Positions 46,239-56,023 are shown, counted from the stretch's first letter. The stretch: 64,000 nucleotides of DNA from an uncultured Oleispira sp. (GCA_913061415.1 CAJXUD010000011.1:62001-126000); one strand, 5' to 3'. Notes: generated by a model from the sequence alone, not told the origin. Numbers and translations are program-made.

Positions 46239-46676
46239 ATGAAAGCATTAATACAAAGGGTTACGGAAGCCAGTGTGACGATTGCCGGAGAAACAGTCTC
46301 CAGCATTCATTCAGGGCTGGTTGTTCTACTTGGTGTAGAGAAAGAAGACAGCTCTGTTGATGTGGATAAGTTATTACATAAGGTGAGTCATTATCGAATA
46401 TTTTCAGATGATGACGATAAAATGAACTTAAATGTGCAGCAAGTGAATGGCAGTCTATTGATTGTTTCGCAATTTACCTTGGCGGCTGAGACTAAAAAAG
46501 GCCTTCGCCCAGGTTTTTCAACCGCGGCTGTGCCAGCGGTCGCAGAAGCGTTATATGAAGAGTTTGTTAGTAAGGCGAAAAACCAAGGAATCTCAGTCGG
46601 CACCGGACAGTTTGGTGCGGATATGAAAGTGGCTTTGATTAATGATGGGCCTGTAACATTTTGGCTATCAAGCTGA
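46239..46676 (+). CDS. dtd: D-aminoacyl-tRNA deacylase
   Basis: 145 aa, full length. Hydrolyses D-aminoacyl-tRNAs (and Gly-tRNA-Ala). Starts [18 protein letters not shown]; active-site [17 protein letters not shown] and the C-terminal GPVTFWLSS (Gly-cisPro motif region) are intact. Divergent from the DUF4124 gene and convergent with the next gene, overlapping it by 9 bp. Confidence 0.98.
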   Translation: MKALIQRVTEASVTIAGETVSSIHSGLVVLLGVEKEDSSVDVDKLLHKVSHYRIFSDDDDKMNLNVQQVNGSLLIVSQFTLAAETKKGLRPGFSTAAVPAVAEALYEEFVSKAKNQGISVGTGQFGADMKVALINDGPVTFWLSS

Positions 46677-47126
46677 AACTTCTTGAGTTTCGTATAACCC
46701 TAGGGCGTCTTCTAATGCGAATAAATAAGACGGAATAATATTAGTACTCAGCCCTGCATATTCTGCTGCCCAGGTTGAGCTACCTAAGATTATTTTCGGT
46801 ATCATTCGGCCTACCTTAGCAAACCAGCGTGCGGCGGCTAACTCAGCATTACTCTCTTCGCTGATATGGTAAACCCTTATATCAACGATGAAATGAACGT
46901 GTTCTGTTTCTTTGTTAATGTTCAGCGATAGTGGTGATCGTGAGGCTGAACACAGAATATGATTTTCTTTGAAACGTTGGTTTAAACGCTTTTCGATTGT
47001 CTGTCGTTTTACTTCTATATCGGTGCGTACAAGACCTGGAAGTTTAAATTGGCACTTAATCGTCCCGACGAATTTGGTATCACGGTTTTCTTTATTCGTG
47101 GGTATATTGCAAAGTTTCAGGCTCAT
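46668..47126 (-). CDS. hypothetical protein, family not recognised
   Basis: 152 aa, no signal peptide or membrane segment. Begins [21 protein letters not shown]; mixed alpha/beta character with a basic central part ([14 protein letters not shown]) and a conserved-looking C-terminal [33 protein letters not shown]. The composition is that of a real soluble protein. The 3' end overlaps dtd by 9 bp. A perfect inverted repeat (47166-47181) lies just upstream. I do not assign a function. Confidence 0.6.
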   Translation of the reverse strand: MSLKLCNIPTNKENRDTKFVGTIKCQFKLPGLVRTDIEVKRQTIEKRLNQRFKENHILCSASRSPLSLNINKETEHVHFIVDIRVYHISEESNAELAAARWFAKVGRMIPKIILGSSTWAAEYAGLSTNIIPSYLFALEDALGLYETQEVSA

Positions 47127-47165
47127 GATTGCTCGTTATTGTTTTTTGCGTCGCATGCGAAGGTA

Positions 47166-47181
47166 TCACCGGTATAGGTGA
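47166..47181. promoter_or_regulatory. inverted repeat upstream of the hypothetical gene
   Basis: TCACCGGTATAGGTGA, 5-bp perfect arms around a 6-base spacer, 40 bp before the start of the unrecognised gene at 46668-47126. Could be an operator; the regulator is unknown. Confidence 0.35.
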
Positions 47182-47369
47182 CAATTACATAATATACTTA
47201 TAACTGATGATTATAACTATATCATTAACGTAATGATTTGTTATTAGACCGAGTTATCATTTTTGACTTTTTCTGAGGAAAAGTAGTATTTCTAGGCGCT
47301 AACCATTTGCTTCATCGATCGAAGTTGGCGATCGTATATTTTAATGCGGGAATTATGGTGAAATTGGGT

Positions 47370-47915
47370 TTAAGCGAAGCGGTTCACTTCTTGTCCTTGC
47401 CTTGGAGGACTGTCGATATTTTGTAATTGAACAAAGACATCAATGGCGGGGTTATCTACCTGAAGAACTTGCACCGAATCAACTTTTTGCACTTTAGCAG
47501 CATCAGTGGAAGCTTGGTTGGTATTAAAAGCCTGATTGGTATTAATAGAAGGAGGTCGCACATCGTTAGGCTCTGTTTCGCGGACAATGCCAGCCTGCTG
47601 ATTAAACTCAGCTCGTTGTGCCTCTTGCTGTGCGGCCTCAATTTTTTGCTGCTCTCCAACAGATGTTTCATTTTCTGCTTGCGTCACGGTCGGTGACGGA
47701 TTGTTCTCACTTATCGCATTTTCTTGCTCAGAAGACCTGCGGCCTTGATCATCATTTACCCGTTGAAGCGGACTTTCTTGTTGAAGGTTTTTTTCAACCT
47801 TAATGTCTTCAACTATCTCTTTAACATTAGCAGCTGGAGCAGAGCGCTCAGCTTGACTACGAGGTGGCTGGGCTGCAGGTATTGAATAACTACCTGCGGA
47901 TGATATTGGTGCCAT
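47370..47915 (-). CDS. low-complexity, disordered hypothetical protein
   Basis: 181 aa, rich in Q, E, N, P, A and S, with no membrane segment or signal peptide. A long disordered stretch (about 30-130) precedes a more ordered tail (VDSVQVLQVDNPAIDVFVQLQNI). Start ATG at 47915 has GGGAAG 7 bases upstream, which supports translation. Not recognised; its composition resembles the N-terminal part of the SprA-like protein at 58311-59282. Confidence 0.55.
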   Translation of the reverse strand: MAPISSAGSYSIPAAQPPRSQAERSAPAANVKEIVEDIKVEKNLQQESPLQRVNDDQGRRSSEQENAISENNPSPTVTQAENETSVGEQQKIEAAQQEAQRAEFNQQAGIVRETEPNDVRPPSINTNQAFNTNQASTDAAKVQKVDSVQVLQVDNPAIDVFVQLQNIDSPPRQGQEVNRFA

Positions 47916-48069
47916 TGCTGCTTCCCGTGTGACAAGTATTTAGCGACCTAGGGTGTGCAAAATCTGGAGAGCCAATCTTTCTTGCACTTATTCATCATAG
48001 CCCTAAATGAATGCTTTATGAACTGTTAGATACGCGTTTTAGAGACGTCTTTGATCTAACAAATCGATC

Positions 48070-48732
48070 CTATATTCGACTTGCGCTGTATAAATTTACT
48101 AATCGAAACTCATCAAGCTCATCCAAATCGGGCACGGTAAAGGAGTCAATACGTCCAATTGCTTGGTAGGGCGGGAAATCAAAGTTTTTAACCCGAGAAT
48201 CAGCAACCAGTACTTCGGGGGCTTTCTCTAAGAAGATATTTAATAAAGGCAGGTTGGCCTTGTCGTATAACACATCGGCGGCGATGAGCAGATCAAGCTC
48301 TTGGTCGAACTCGAATAAGTCGCCATGCAGTTCATAGTCCACGTTATTCAAGGCCGCATTTTCTTGGCAAGATAATAAAGCATCAGGATCGATATCGCAG
48401 GCAATGACCTGCTTAGCACCCGCCATCGCACAGGCGATCGCAACGACTCCTGAACCTGCACCAAAATCCATAACGCGTTTATTACGAACCAGCTCTGGAT
48501 TATCTAAAATATATCGCGCTAATACTTGGCCGCTCGCCCAGCAAAAAGCCCAGTAAGCGGGGTAGGCTTGAATGGCTAAAATTTCGTCCTGACTGAAACG
48601 ACGCTGCATGGGGGTAGGATCGACGAGCCAAAGCTTTATGTCAGTACATTGAGGCAGGCTTTGTTTACTAAGGTAAGCGTCAGGCAGCATGTTTTTGATG
48701 CAGTTATTTAATGCCTCTGGATTATCAGTCAT
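48070..48732 (-). CDS. class I SAM-dependent methyltransferase (ETFB lysine methyltransferase/PrmA-like)
   Basis: 220 aa. SAM motif I VMDFGAGSGVVAIACAMAGA, acidic loop ACDIDPDAL, and LLIAADVLYDKANLP, the D-V-x-Y-D pattern of the METTL20/ETFBKMT branch of protein lysine methyltransferases. The N-terminal AYWAFCWASGQVLARYILDNP region is the usual cap. The likely substrate is a protein lysine such as that of electron-transfer flavoprotein, inferred from the family only. Faces away from the phosphoketolase-like gene. Confidence 0.8.
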   Translation of the reverse strand: MTDNPEALNNCIKNMLPDAYLSKQSLPQCTDIKLWLVDPTPMQRRFSQDEILAIQAYPAYWAFCWASGQVLARYILDNPELVRNKRVMDFGAGSGVVAIACAMAGAKQVIACDIDPDALLSCQENAALNNVDYELHGDLFEFDQELDLLIAADVLYDKANLPLLNIFLEKAPEVLVADSRVKNFDFPPYQAIGRIDSFTVPDLDELDEFRLVNLYSASRI

Positions 48733-49011
48733 GGATCACATCGCGTCGTTATAATGTGGCGGATTATAACGGAAAGTGCCTTATGAAATCAGTACTGACT
48801 GCTTGTGTCTTCAATAGATAAGCCTTGAGATAGCGAACCTTGATTTAACACAAGGCAAGGCCGCTCGCCTAAGACTAAGCTGCATTATGTTTTTTTTGGC
48901 AATGATAATGATAAGAGCTCGTAGCAGTATAGGTAACCTCAATAAACGCAAGAGCAGCAGGGTTATGGATAACCAATTCGAGAGATCATTAAGGATCACA
49001 AGGAATCGAGC

Positions 49012-51372
49012 ATGAGTGCTAAAACTAAAAGTGAATGTGAAATTTGGGCGCAAGGGCGGGGCGTTATTCAGCATAATGCTGACACTCAGCAGCGCATTAA
49101 AGAATTAGCCGAGTATTTAGTAGCTGAGCATAAAATTGAAAGTTTAAACGCTTTTTATCAATGCTTGCAGGCATTGGATATCATCACCAATCAGGCGATG
49201 TGGTTAGTGGCGCATATGACGTACAGCAAAGACGTGCATCTTGATGGCCGCACATTGACGAGCGAAAGCTTTAAGCAAGATCCGCAAGGACATACCGGTG
49301 GGTCGCTCAATATGGTGCCTGCGTTTGCCGGATTTATAGGGGCGAATACCTTAACTGGGCAGCACAGAGATTGGCTTATGGGTCAGGGGCATTGTGTTGC
49401 TGCGATTGATGCGCTCCAGCTATTAACGCAACAAGCCAAGCCTGATCGACAGAAAGAGTTTTCGCTAACCGATGAAGGATTAACCGCATTTGTAAGAGCT
49501 TTCTATAGCTTTGAAGTTTCGCCTCGCGGAAAGCCCGCTTCGCCATTAGGCAGTCACGTTAATGTGAATACTAATGGCGCAAGTATTGAAGGAGGCTATC
49601 TTGGGTTTGCCGCTTTGCACTATGTTCATCAGCCGCTTCCGGGTGAGCGCCTCGTTGCCTTTTTAAGTGATGGCGCTTTTGAAGAACAGCGTGGTAGTGA
49701 CTGGGCTGCTCGCTGGTGGCGTGCAGAAGATAATGGTTTGGTGTGCCCGATTATGATTGCGAATGGCCGTCGTATTGAACAGCGAACCATGGCTGCACAG
49801 CAAGGGGATACCGCTTGGTTTGCTGAGCACTTGGCACATCAGGGATTTGACCCTATTTGCATTGATGGTCGTGATCCTGCTGCATTTGTTTGGGCCATTG
49901 TTCATATGGAAAGGCAGTTAACGAAAGCCGCAGATGCGGTGAAGCTAGGGTCTGCAGAATACCCCGTTGCACTGCCTTATTGCATTGCCGAAACTGAAAA
50001 AGGATTTGGCTTTCCTGGTGCGGGAACCAATGCGGCGCATGGCTTGCCGCTGATGAATAACCCTCGAAATGATGAGCAAGCGTGCGCTTTATTTAATCAG
50101 GGCGCGCAGGTTTTATTTCATTCTCAAAAAACATGGCAGCAAGCGGCGCGGTTATTAACCCAACCCACAAAACCGTATAGCCCTGTGGAAGTCACTATCA
50201 CGCGACCAGAACCTAACTGGCAAAAACTGGGACGCTATTATTCACCTGCTCAGGGGTTGGATGATTATTTTGTTGATCTTGCTGAGGTGAATTCTAAATT
50301 GCGCATTCGGGTCGGTAATCCGGATGAATTAAACTCTAATCGCTTTGGTAAAACCCTAGAGTTATTAAAGCATCGTGTGACGCAGCCTGAGTTGGGTATT
50401 GCAGAATCGATTACCGGAAAGGTCATTACCGCGTTGAATGAAGAGGCGGTTATCTCTGCTTGTTTGGCAAACCGGCAGGGGCTCAATCTTGTTGTATCTT
50501 ACGAAGCTTTTGCGGTAAAAATGCTAGGCGCAATTCGTCAGGCTTTAATTTTTTCTCGCCATCAAAAAGAAAATTCGGAACCCGCGGGCTGGTTATCGGT
50601 GCCATTAATTGCGACCTCGCATGTTTGGGAAAATGGCAAAAATGAGCAAAGCCATCAAGATCCTACGCTGAGTGAAGCATTGTTAAATGAAATGAGCGAC
50701 ATGGCTCGGGTTGTATACCCCGCCGATGCTAATAGCGCAATGGCGACACTCAAAGCTTGCTATGGCGGTATGGGCTCGATTTGGAATATGGTTGTCGCCA
50801 AATCAAAAGTGCCCGTGATGCTAACGCCAGAGCAAGCTCAAGCATTGGTTGAGCAAGGCGCTATTTGCTTGCGCGGTCATTGTCAGGCCGATGTGCAGAT
50901 AATTGCGGTTGGCAGTTTTCAGTTACAGCAAGCCTTATTACTGAGCGATCGTCTTGCCAACAATAAACAAGCGCACAGTTTAATTTACATGTTAGAGCCC
51001 GGTCGTTTTCGTTTTCCAAGAGACGAATGGGAGGGCGAGATACAAGCCGATTCACAATTACAAAAAGCTTTGTTTTCTCATACTATTAAGCAGCGACTGT
51101 TCTTATTTCATGGACACGGTGAGGCCATTTTGTCGTGTTGTCGACCGCTGGATCTTGGCCCTGCTAGAACATTGGCATTGGGTTATATCAATCAGGGAGG
51201 CACATTAAATAGTGAGGGCATGTTGTTCGCGAATAAGTGTACTTGGGCTCACGGTGCACTGCAGTTATCACGCCGCCTTGGCTTTCCTGATGATGCTTGG
51301 TTAACGAATGAAGAACTGGAAGCGGTTTTAGGAATTGGCGATCCTTATCAGCTGATTAATCGCCCTTTTTAG
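49012..51372 (+). CDS. divergent phosphoketolase/transketolase-like ThDP enzyme
   Basis: 786 aa, phosphoketolase length. Thiamine diphosphate features: GHTGGSLNMVPAFAGF (93-108), GQGH (124-127), SHVN (181-184), an LSDGAFEEQ (218-226) to IANGRR (249-254) motif equivalent to GDG-x-N, and the C-terminal LDLGPARTLALGYINQGGTLN. However GDGEAETG, the usual phosphoketolase form, is SDGAFEEQ. Related proteins are sometimes called xylulose 5-phosphate 3-epimerase; the reaction here is uncertain. The pentose-phosphate gene rpe lies nearby. AAGGA precedes the ATG. Overlaps the convergent DUF3530 gene by 4 bp. Confidence 0.8.
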   Translation: MSAKTKSECEIWAQGRGVIQHNADTQQRIKELAEYLVAEHKIESLNAFYQCLQALDIITNQAMWLVAHMTYSKDVHLDGRTLTSESFKQDPQGHTGGSLNMVPAFAGFIGANTLTGQHRDWLMGQGHCVAAIDALQLLTQQAKPDRQKEFSLTDEGLTAFVRAFYSFEVSPRGKPASPLGSHVNVNTNGASIEGGYLGFAALHYVHQPLPGERLVAFLSDGAFEEQRGSDWAARWWRAEDNGLVCPIMIANGRRIEQRTMAAQQGDTAWFAEHLAHQGFDPICIDGRDPAAFVWAIVHMERQLTKAADAVKLGSAEYPVALPYCIAETEKGFGFPGAGTNAAHGLPLMNNPRNDEQACALFNQGAQVLFHSQKTWQQAARLLTQPTKPYSPVEVTITRPEPNWQKLGRYYSPAQGLDDYFVDLAEVNSKLRIRVGNPDELNSNRFGKTLELLKHRVTQPELGIAESITGKVITALNEEAVISACLANRQGLNLVVSYEAFAVKMLGAIRQALIFSRHQKENSEPAGWLSVPLIATSHVWENGKNEQSHQDPTLSEALLNEMSDMARVVYPADANSAMATLKACYGGMGSIWNMVVAKSKVPVMLTPEQAQALVEQGAICLRGHCQADVQIIAVGSFQLQQALLLSDRLANNKQAHSLIYMLEPGRFRFPRDEWEGEIQADSQLQKALFSHTIKQRLFLFHGHGEAILSCCRPLDLGPARTLALGYINQGGTLNSEGMLFANKCTWAHGALQLSRRLGFPDDAWLTNEELEAVLGIGDPYQLINRPF

Positions 51373-52700
51373 CGAGTCATTTTGACCAACGTGCCGCCTG
51401 CTTTGGCTTTAATCCAGCCCCGAATACGCCTAATAATTGGGCTGTTTTGATCTTGGTCATAACCGATGTCAGCACTTATTATTTGCTGATAATTAGGATT
51501 CTGATTGCGATTCATGATGGCCTCTCTTGCTTTGCCATATTTCATTTCAAGGGATTTACTAGGCTGGATAATATCCAAATAAGGTATGCTCATTTTTTTT
51601 AATTGCTGATTCATGTCAGCGAAGCGATTAATGCTGGGCCTAGCATCAATGGTGACCAGGGTTAGACCTTTGTTATCTTCTTTTTTATTTCTTTTACCTT
51701 TTGCGGCATCGGCTTGACTGATTTGTTCGACATAGTCGATTGCCCATGCGGCGCCTGTGCCATAGCCGAGTATTATAAGGTTCAGCTGGCCTTTGCTTTT
51801 TAAGTAATCGATAGCAGCAATAATGCGTTGTCGGTTGAGTATTTGGTATTGTTCCAATGGGTCTACGGCAGCCGCTTCAGACGCCATGGCTGTGAAAGGG
51901 GCGTCTGCAGGTAAATCAGGTAGTTTTGCTAACCTAGGAAGTGAGGGCTCTAGACTCTTATCATCTTGTTCTTGAACCTGAGGTTGTTTTGAAAAATCCG
52001 GCGCGTCACTATCGGCGGCTTCTTCTGTTAGAAGGGCATCTCCTTCTTGGTCTGTTGTAATGGGCGCTAAAGAGACTGAACTGTTTTCTTCGGTGTCCTC
52101 GTCTTCACTTTCTTCCACTGGCGCTTTTGCAGCCGGGTCTCTCATAATACGCTGACTTGCGGGCAATTCTGGCAACTCGATTGAGAAGGTCGTCCAGCCG
52201 TTTTGAGGCAGACTTTCGCGTAATGGTGCAATGAGTTTAGGCCAGTGACCATGCTGCTGGTTATCGTGCAAAATTAAGACCGCGCCCTGGGGTGCTCCGG
52301 TGGCTTCGGGTAAATAAAAACCATAGAAGACTTCTTCAGCGGCGTTTAATTGCACGATTTCATCTTGGCGCTCCATCAGTTCTAGGTGATGAATGAGAGC
52401 TTGGGTGCGCTTTTGTGGAACGTTGGGCAAATGGCGTTGGGTATTTTTTATTGGGGCTATTTTTTCATCGCCTGAATCTGAATCTGAACCTGCTGCGGTC
52501 TCCTGCTCTGTCGTCGCTTCTGTTTCTGTTTGCTCACTCGCATCATCGCTATCCTCTGCCCACAGAAATGACGGCAGTGTGCATAAACTGCTTAGGCAGA
52601 TAAGTAATAAAGCCACTTTCTTAGAATCTTTCTTAGAGCCTTTTTGAGGTGGCTTACAATCTTGCTGGTGGTCTATTGGGTGATGCAATCGGCTGAGCAT
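51369..52700 (-). CDS. DUF3530 family alpha/beta-hydrolase-like exported protein
   Basis: 443 aa from the ATG at 52700, which has GGAAGA just upstream; the frame extends to 52802. An N-terminal hydrophobic segment (about 30-47, VALLLICLSSLCTLPSFLW) suggests export after a basic leader. Two acidic, low-complexity stretches (E/D/S-rich, near 50-70 and 185-240) interrupt an alpha/beta-hydrolase-like core: GAVLILHDNQQHGHWP, LIILGYGTGAAWAIDYV, LVTIDARP. The nucleophile elbow position reads GYGTGAA, without Ser, so esterase activity is doubtful. Confidence 0.8.
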   Translation of the reverse strand: MLSRLHHPIDHQQDCKPPQKGSKKDSKKVALLLICLSSLCTLPSFLWAEDSDDASEQTETEATTEQETAAGSDSDSGDEKIAPIKNTQRHLPNVPQKRTQALIHHLELMERQDEIVQLNAAEEVFYGFYLPEATGAPQGAVLILHDNQQHGHWPKLIAPLRESLPQNGWTTFSIELPELPASQRIMRDPAAKAPVEESEDEDTEENSSVSLAPITTDQEGDALLTEEAADSDAPDFSKQPQVQEQDDKSLEPSLPRLAKLPDLPADAPFTAMASEAAAVDPLEQYQILNRQRIIAAIDYLKSKGQLNLIILGYGTGAAWAIDYVEQISQADAAKGKRNKKEDNKGLTLVTIDARPSINRFADMNQQLKKMSIPYLDIIQPSKSLEMKYGKAREAIMNRNQNPNYQQIISADIGYDQDQNSPIIRRIRGWIKAKAGGTLVKMTR

Positions 52701-52853
52701 TCGTGTCTTCCGTACTCTCTTAGGGTGTCTTTTAAAATTCGTCTTAGCTAATAGCCTAGTTAAGAAGCAAAAGATGTTCCTTACTTTTATACGAATTTCC
52801 ATCTAAAATGCGTTTATTACTGCTATTTAACCCAGTTCAACATTGAGATCTAT

Positions 52854-53522
52854 ATGCCTGATTACAAAATTGCTCCTTCTATCTTAGCTGCTGACTTCGC
52901 CCGTTTAGGTGAAGAAGTGGATAACGTATTGGCTTCTGGTGCAGATATTGTTCACTTTGATGTTATGGATAATCACTATGTTCCAAATTTAACGATTGGG
53001 CCAATGGTCTGTTCTGCTTTGCGTAAGCATGGCGTGACGGCTGATATTGATGTGCATTTAATGGTTAAGCCGGTTGATCACATGATTGCCGAGTTTATTA
53101 AAGCGGGTGCAACGTACATCACTTTTCATCCTGAAGCGTCTGATCATATTGATCGCAGCTTGCAGCTTATTAAAGACGGTGGCTGTAAAGCGGGCTTGGT
53201 ATTTAACCCTGCGACACCTCTGCATCACATGACGCACGTTATGGATAAGTTGGATATGGTTTTGCTAATGTCGGTTAACCCAGGTTTTGGTGGGCAGTCT
53301 TTTATTCCTCATACTCTTGAGAAGCTAAAAGAAGCACGCAAAATGATTGATGACTCAGGTTATGACATTCGCTTAGAAGTCGATGGTGGCGTGAAGGTCG
53401 ATAATATTCGTGCGTGTGCAGAAGCCGGTGCTGATACGTTTGTTGCTGGTTCTGCCATTTTTGGTAAGCCAGATTATAAGGCGGTCATTGATGAGATGCG
53501 TGCTGAATTAGCATTAGCTTAG
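52854..53522 (+). CDS. rpe: ribulose-phosphate 3-epimerase
   Basis: 222 aa TIM barrel that interconverts ribulose and xylulose 5-phosphates. Begins [21 protein letters not shown]; metal site [21 protein letters not shown], and EVDGGV are intact. gph follows 31 bp downstream, the common gammaproteobacterial pair (rpe-gph); trpE does not follow here. Confidence 0.98.
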   Translation: MPDYKIAPSILAADFARLGEEVDNVLASGADIVHFDVMDNHYVPNLTIGPMVCSALRKHGVTADIDVHLMVKPVDHMIAEFIKAGATYITFHPEASDHIDRSLQLIKDGGCKAGLVFNPATPLHHMTHVMDKLDMVLLMSVNPGFGGQSFIPHTLEKLKEARKMIDDSGYDIRLEVDGGVKVDNIRACAEAGADTFVAGSAIFGKPDYKAVIDEMRAELALA

Positions 53523-53553
53523 TAACGATTATTCATTCGGGTTACGATCTATT

Positions 53554-54297
53554 ATGAGTGAGTATTCTGTTTTTTCTAAAGCGGTGTCTGAGTTAAATAC
53601 TCAAGCAATCCGTGCTGTGTTATTTGATCTTGATGGAACGTTAATAGATAGCGTTCCTGATCTGGCCTCAGCGATTGATGAAATGCTTCGAAGTATTGGG
53701 CATGCCCCTGCGGGTGAAATCAAAGTGAATCGTTGGGTTGGTAATGGTGCGGCTGCGCTGGTAAAGCGAGCACTGGCTGATGATGATCATGGCGATGCGG
53801 TGCATCTTGCTCAGTATCCGAATGAATACGATGATGAAACATATACCTCGGCCTACGCAATTTTTGAGCGCACGTATGCTGAACGCTTAACGGCGGCAAC
53901 CGGATTATATGAAGGTGTGTTGTCTGTTTTGTCTGCCTTAGCTGCAGAGAACATCATGCTGGGTTTGATCACCAATAAACCACGACGCTTTACTGTGCCA
54001 TTATTGCAGGCTTTAGGCATCGAACATTATTTTTCGGATGTTTTATGTGGAGACGATTTGGAATTTAAAAAGCCACATCCTCTACCAGTATTAACGGCGC
54101 TAGAAAATTTATCGGTGAGTGCAGAGCAAACCATTATGGTTGGGGATTCTATTTCTGATATTAAATCGGCGACTGCGGCTCGTGTGAAAACGGTGGCGGT
54201 AACGTACGGTTATAATCATGGCATGTCGATTACCGATGCGCGCAATGATTGCCAAGCGGATGTCTATATCGATCAAATAACACAACTGCTCGTTTAA
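53554..54297 (+). CDS. gph: phosphoglycolate phosphatase
   Basis: 247 aa HAD-family hydrolase. Motif I VLFDLDGTLIDSVPDL, motif II LITNKP, motif III FKKPHP, motif IV VGDSISDIKSATAA. Removes phosphate from 2-phosphoglycolate formed during DNA repair. It ends in a terminator hairpin that overlaps its stop codon. Confidence 0.94.
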   Translation: MSEYSVFSKAVSELNTQAIRAVLFDLDGTLIDSVPDLASAIDEMLRSIGHAPAGEIKVNRWVGNGAAALVKRALADDDHGDAVHLAQYPNEYDDETYTSAYAIFERTYAERLTAATGLYEGVLSVLSALAAENIMLGLITNKPRRFTVPLLQALGIEHYFSDVLCGDDLEFKKPHPLPVLTALENLSVSAEQTIMVGDSISDIKSATAARVKTVAVTYGYNHGMSITDARNDCQADVYIDQITQLLV

Positions 54298-54323
54298 TCG
54301 AGCGTTGTGTTATTTGTTTTTCT
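54278..54323 (+). terminator. terminator of rpe-gph, overlapping gph stop
   Basis: AATAACACAAC, CTCG-loop-CGAG, GTTGTGTTATT then TTTTT. The left arm lies in the last gph codons. The long stem is strong. Confidence 0.85.
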
Positions 54324-54342
54324 ACTAACGATTATGTGCTGG

Positions 54343-54855
54343 TTAGAAGCGAATCAGTGCGTTAGCTTGATACGATGATATTAAGTCTTTATTCACAAAT
54401 TCAGCACGAACGTCTACTTTTGGTGTGATGCGGTAACCTGCACCTACGCCCATGAAGATACCATCGTCATCTCCTAGTTCTAAACCAAGGCGTGCTAAAC
54501 CATAAAGGTTAGGATCAACTTCGTTCAAGTTTCTTTGCAAAACAATCGAGCCAGAAATACCGGTTACGCGTTCTTTAGCACCGGGACCAAAATTGAACGT
54601 ACTGGTACGGAAAAAACCTACTTCAGCAAAGGTATCAAAATCCTTAATGGTATTTTCAATAGGGACACCTGCGAACAGTTGAATGCCCGAAGCAGACTCA
54701 TTATTGGCACCTTTAATAACTGAACCAAAATCTAAGTTGTTATAGCTAACACCTGCGCCAATGTATAAACCCTTCTCAGCCGCAGTAGAGTGATCATCTG
54801 CGAAACTTGGAGATGCGGCGAGTGTGATTAAGCTCGTTAACAATAATTTTTTCAT
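54343..54855 (-). CDS. small outer-membrane beta-barrel protein
   Basis: 170 aa. Signal peptide (1-19, SPSFADD), then alternating beta strands (LYIGAGVSYNNLDFG, IQLFAGVPI, FAEVGFFRT, GISGSIVLQRNL, LARLGLELG, IFMGVGAGYRI, VDVRAEFV) ending with the C-terminal Phe of outer-membrane proteins (ANALIRF). About 8 strands, similar to OmpW/YfaZ-type porin-like barrels. Function unknown. Confidence 0.8.
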   Translation of the reverse strand: MKKLLLTSLITLAASPSFADDHSTAAEKGLYIGAGVSYNNLDFGSVIKGANNESASGIQLFAGVPIENTIKDFDTFAEVGFFRTSTFNFGPGAKERVTGISGSIVLQRNLNEVDPNLYGLARLGLELGDDDGIFMGVGAGYRITPKVDVRAEFVNKDLISSYQANALIRF

Positions 54856-54900
54856 GATATTTTCCTTTTATTAAAATAAGTTAAAAAACGCAATGTGTTT

Positions 54901-55926
54901 TTAATTGGGAATATATAAAGGTTCTTCTTGCAGTGCGGCTAGTTGCTCTCGCAAAGATAAAACGTGCTCTGACCAATAGCGGATACCGGTAAACCATGGG
55001 AAGGCAAGTGGAAATGCAGGGTCAGACCAGCGCTCAACAACCCAAGCCGTATGCTTGATCAAGCGAATTGTACGCAGGCATTCAATCCATTTCAATTGAT
55101 GGTAAGGGAATGGCTGGAAAATCTCATAGCCTTGGCGAATAGACTCTAACTGCTGCAGCTGCTCTTCACGATCACCGCTCAGTAGCATCCAAATATCTTG
55201 CATGGCTGGGCCTTGAACGCAGTCATCAAAATCGACCACATAAAGTTGTTCGTCGCGCCAAAGTAAGTTACCAACATGGCAATCGCCATGAATACGCAGA
55301 GTATCACTAAGCGTTGGCTGGTATTGCTGTTTGACCAATTCATTCAGGTCACGGCATAACGATTCATAAGCAGGGCGGAAATCTTCGTTTAATAACCCAG
55401 AGTTTAAAACCGTCTCGCAACTTTGTTCGATGATAGTTTTGGTTTCGCTACGACCTAGGTCGGCTTGGCCATTCCAGATAGGGCGATTTTTAAAGCGATA
55501 GTCTCTTCCAACCTGATGCATACGCGCCAGCCAACGACCCAAATACTCTAACTGATCGCGATTGGCGATTTCGGGAGATTGGCCGCTTTTTCGAGGAGAA
55601 ATCGAAAAATAGAATTCTTGATATTCAAATAGAGTTTGGCCGTTGAATTCTAACGGGGCAACAACGGGTAGATCTTCTTCAGCCAATTCAGCAAGAAATT
55701 GATGCTCTTCTAATATGGCTTCTTTCGACCAGCGATTAGGGCGGTAGAACTTAACAATAATAGGGGTAGCTTCTTCGATACCGACTTGGTAAACGCGGTT
55801 CTCATAGCTGTTCAGCGGGTATTGGCGCATGTCGGTCAATAAGCCAACGCTTTCAACCGCATCAATGACCGCATCTGGGCTAAGGCTTTGATAAGGGTGT
55901 AAAGAAGGTGTTTCTAAACTGGTCAT
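54901..55926 (-). CDS. srkA: stress response serine/threonine kinase SrkA (YihE)
   Basis: 341 aa, aminoglycoside-phosphotransferase fold. Nucleotide site PIIVKFYRPNRWSKEAILEEH; catalytic RIHGDCHVGNLLW (HGD-x-H-x-x-N) and metal DFDDCVQGPAMQDIWMLLSG. YihE-type kinases act in envelope stress and protect against cell death. An isolated gene with about 97 bp before the comF gene. Confidence 0.95.
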   Translation of the reverse strand: MTSLETPSLHPYQSLSPDAVIDAVESVGLLTDMRQYPLNSYENRVYQVGIEEATPIIVKFYRPNRWSKEAILEEHQFLAELAEEDLPVVAPLEFNGQTLFEYQEFYFSISPRKSGQSPEIANRDQLEYLGRWLARMHQVGRDYRFKNRPIWNGQADLGRSETKTIIEQSCETVLNSGLLNEDFRPAYESLCRDLNELVKQQYQPTLSDTLRIHGDCHVGNLLWRDEQLYVVDFDDCVQGPAMQDIWMLLSGDREEQLQQLESIRQGYEIFQPFPYHQLKWIECLRTIRLIKHTAWVVERWSDPAFPLAFPWFTGIRYWSEHVLSLREQLAALQEEPLYIPN

Positions 55927-56023
55927 ATTTAGCCGCTGCTCGTTAAGGGTGCGAAAATTATCAGACGAAATGAATTCGCCGCAGTATAACTGAGCTGGCT
56001 ATGAATCGCAGTAAATAGAGGGG

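Noticed and set aside
48811-49074. Minus-strand open frame upstream of the phosphoketolase-like gene
   Set aside because: It overlaps the 5' end of the recognised gene, has a biased hydrophobic composition and no ribosome site.
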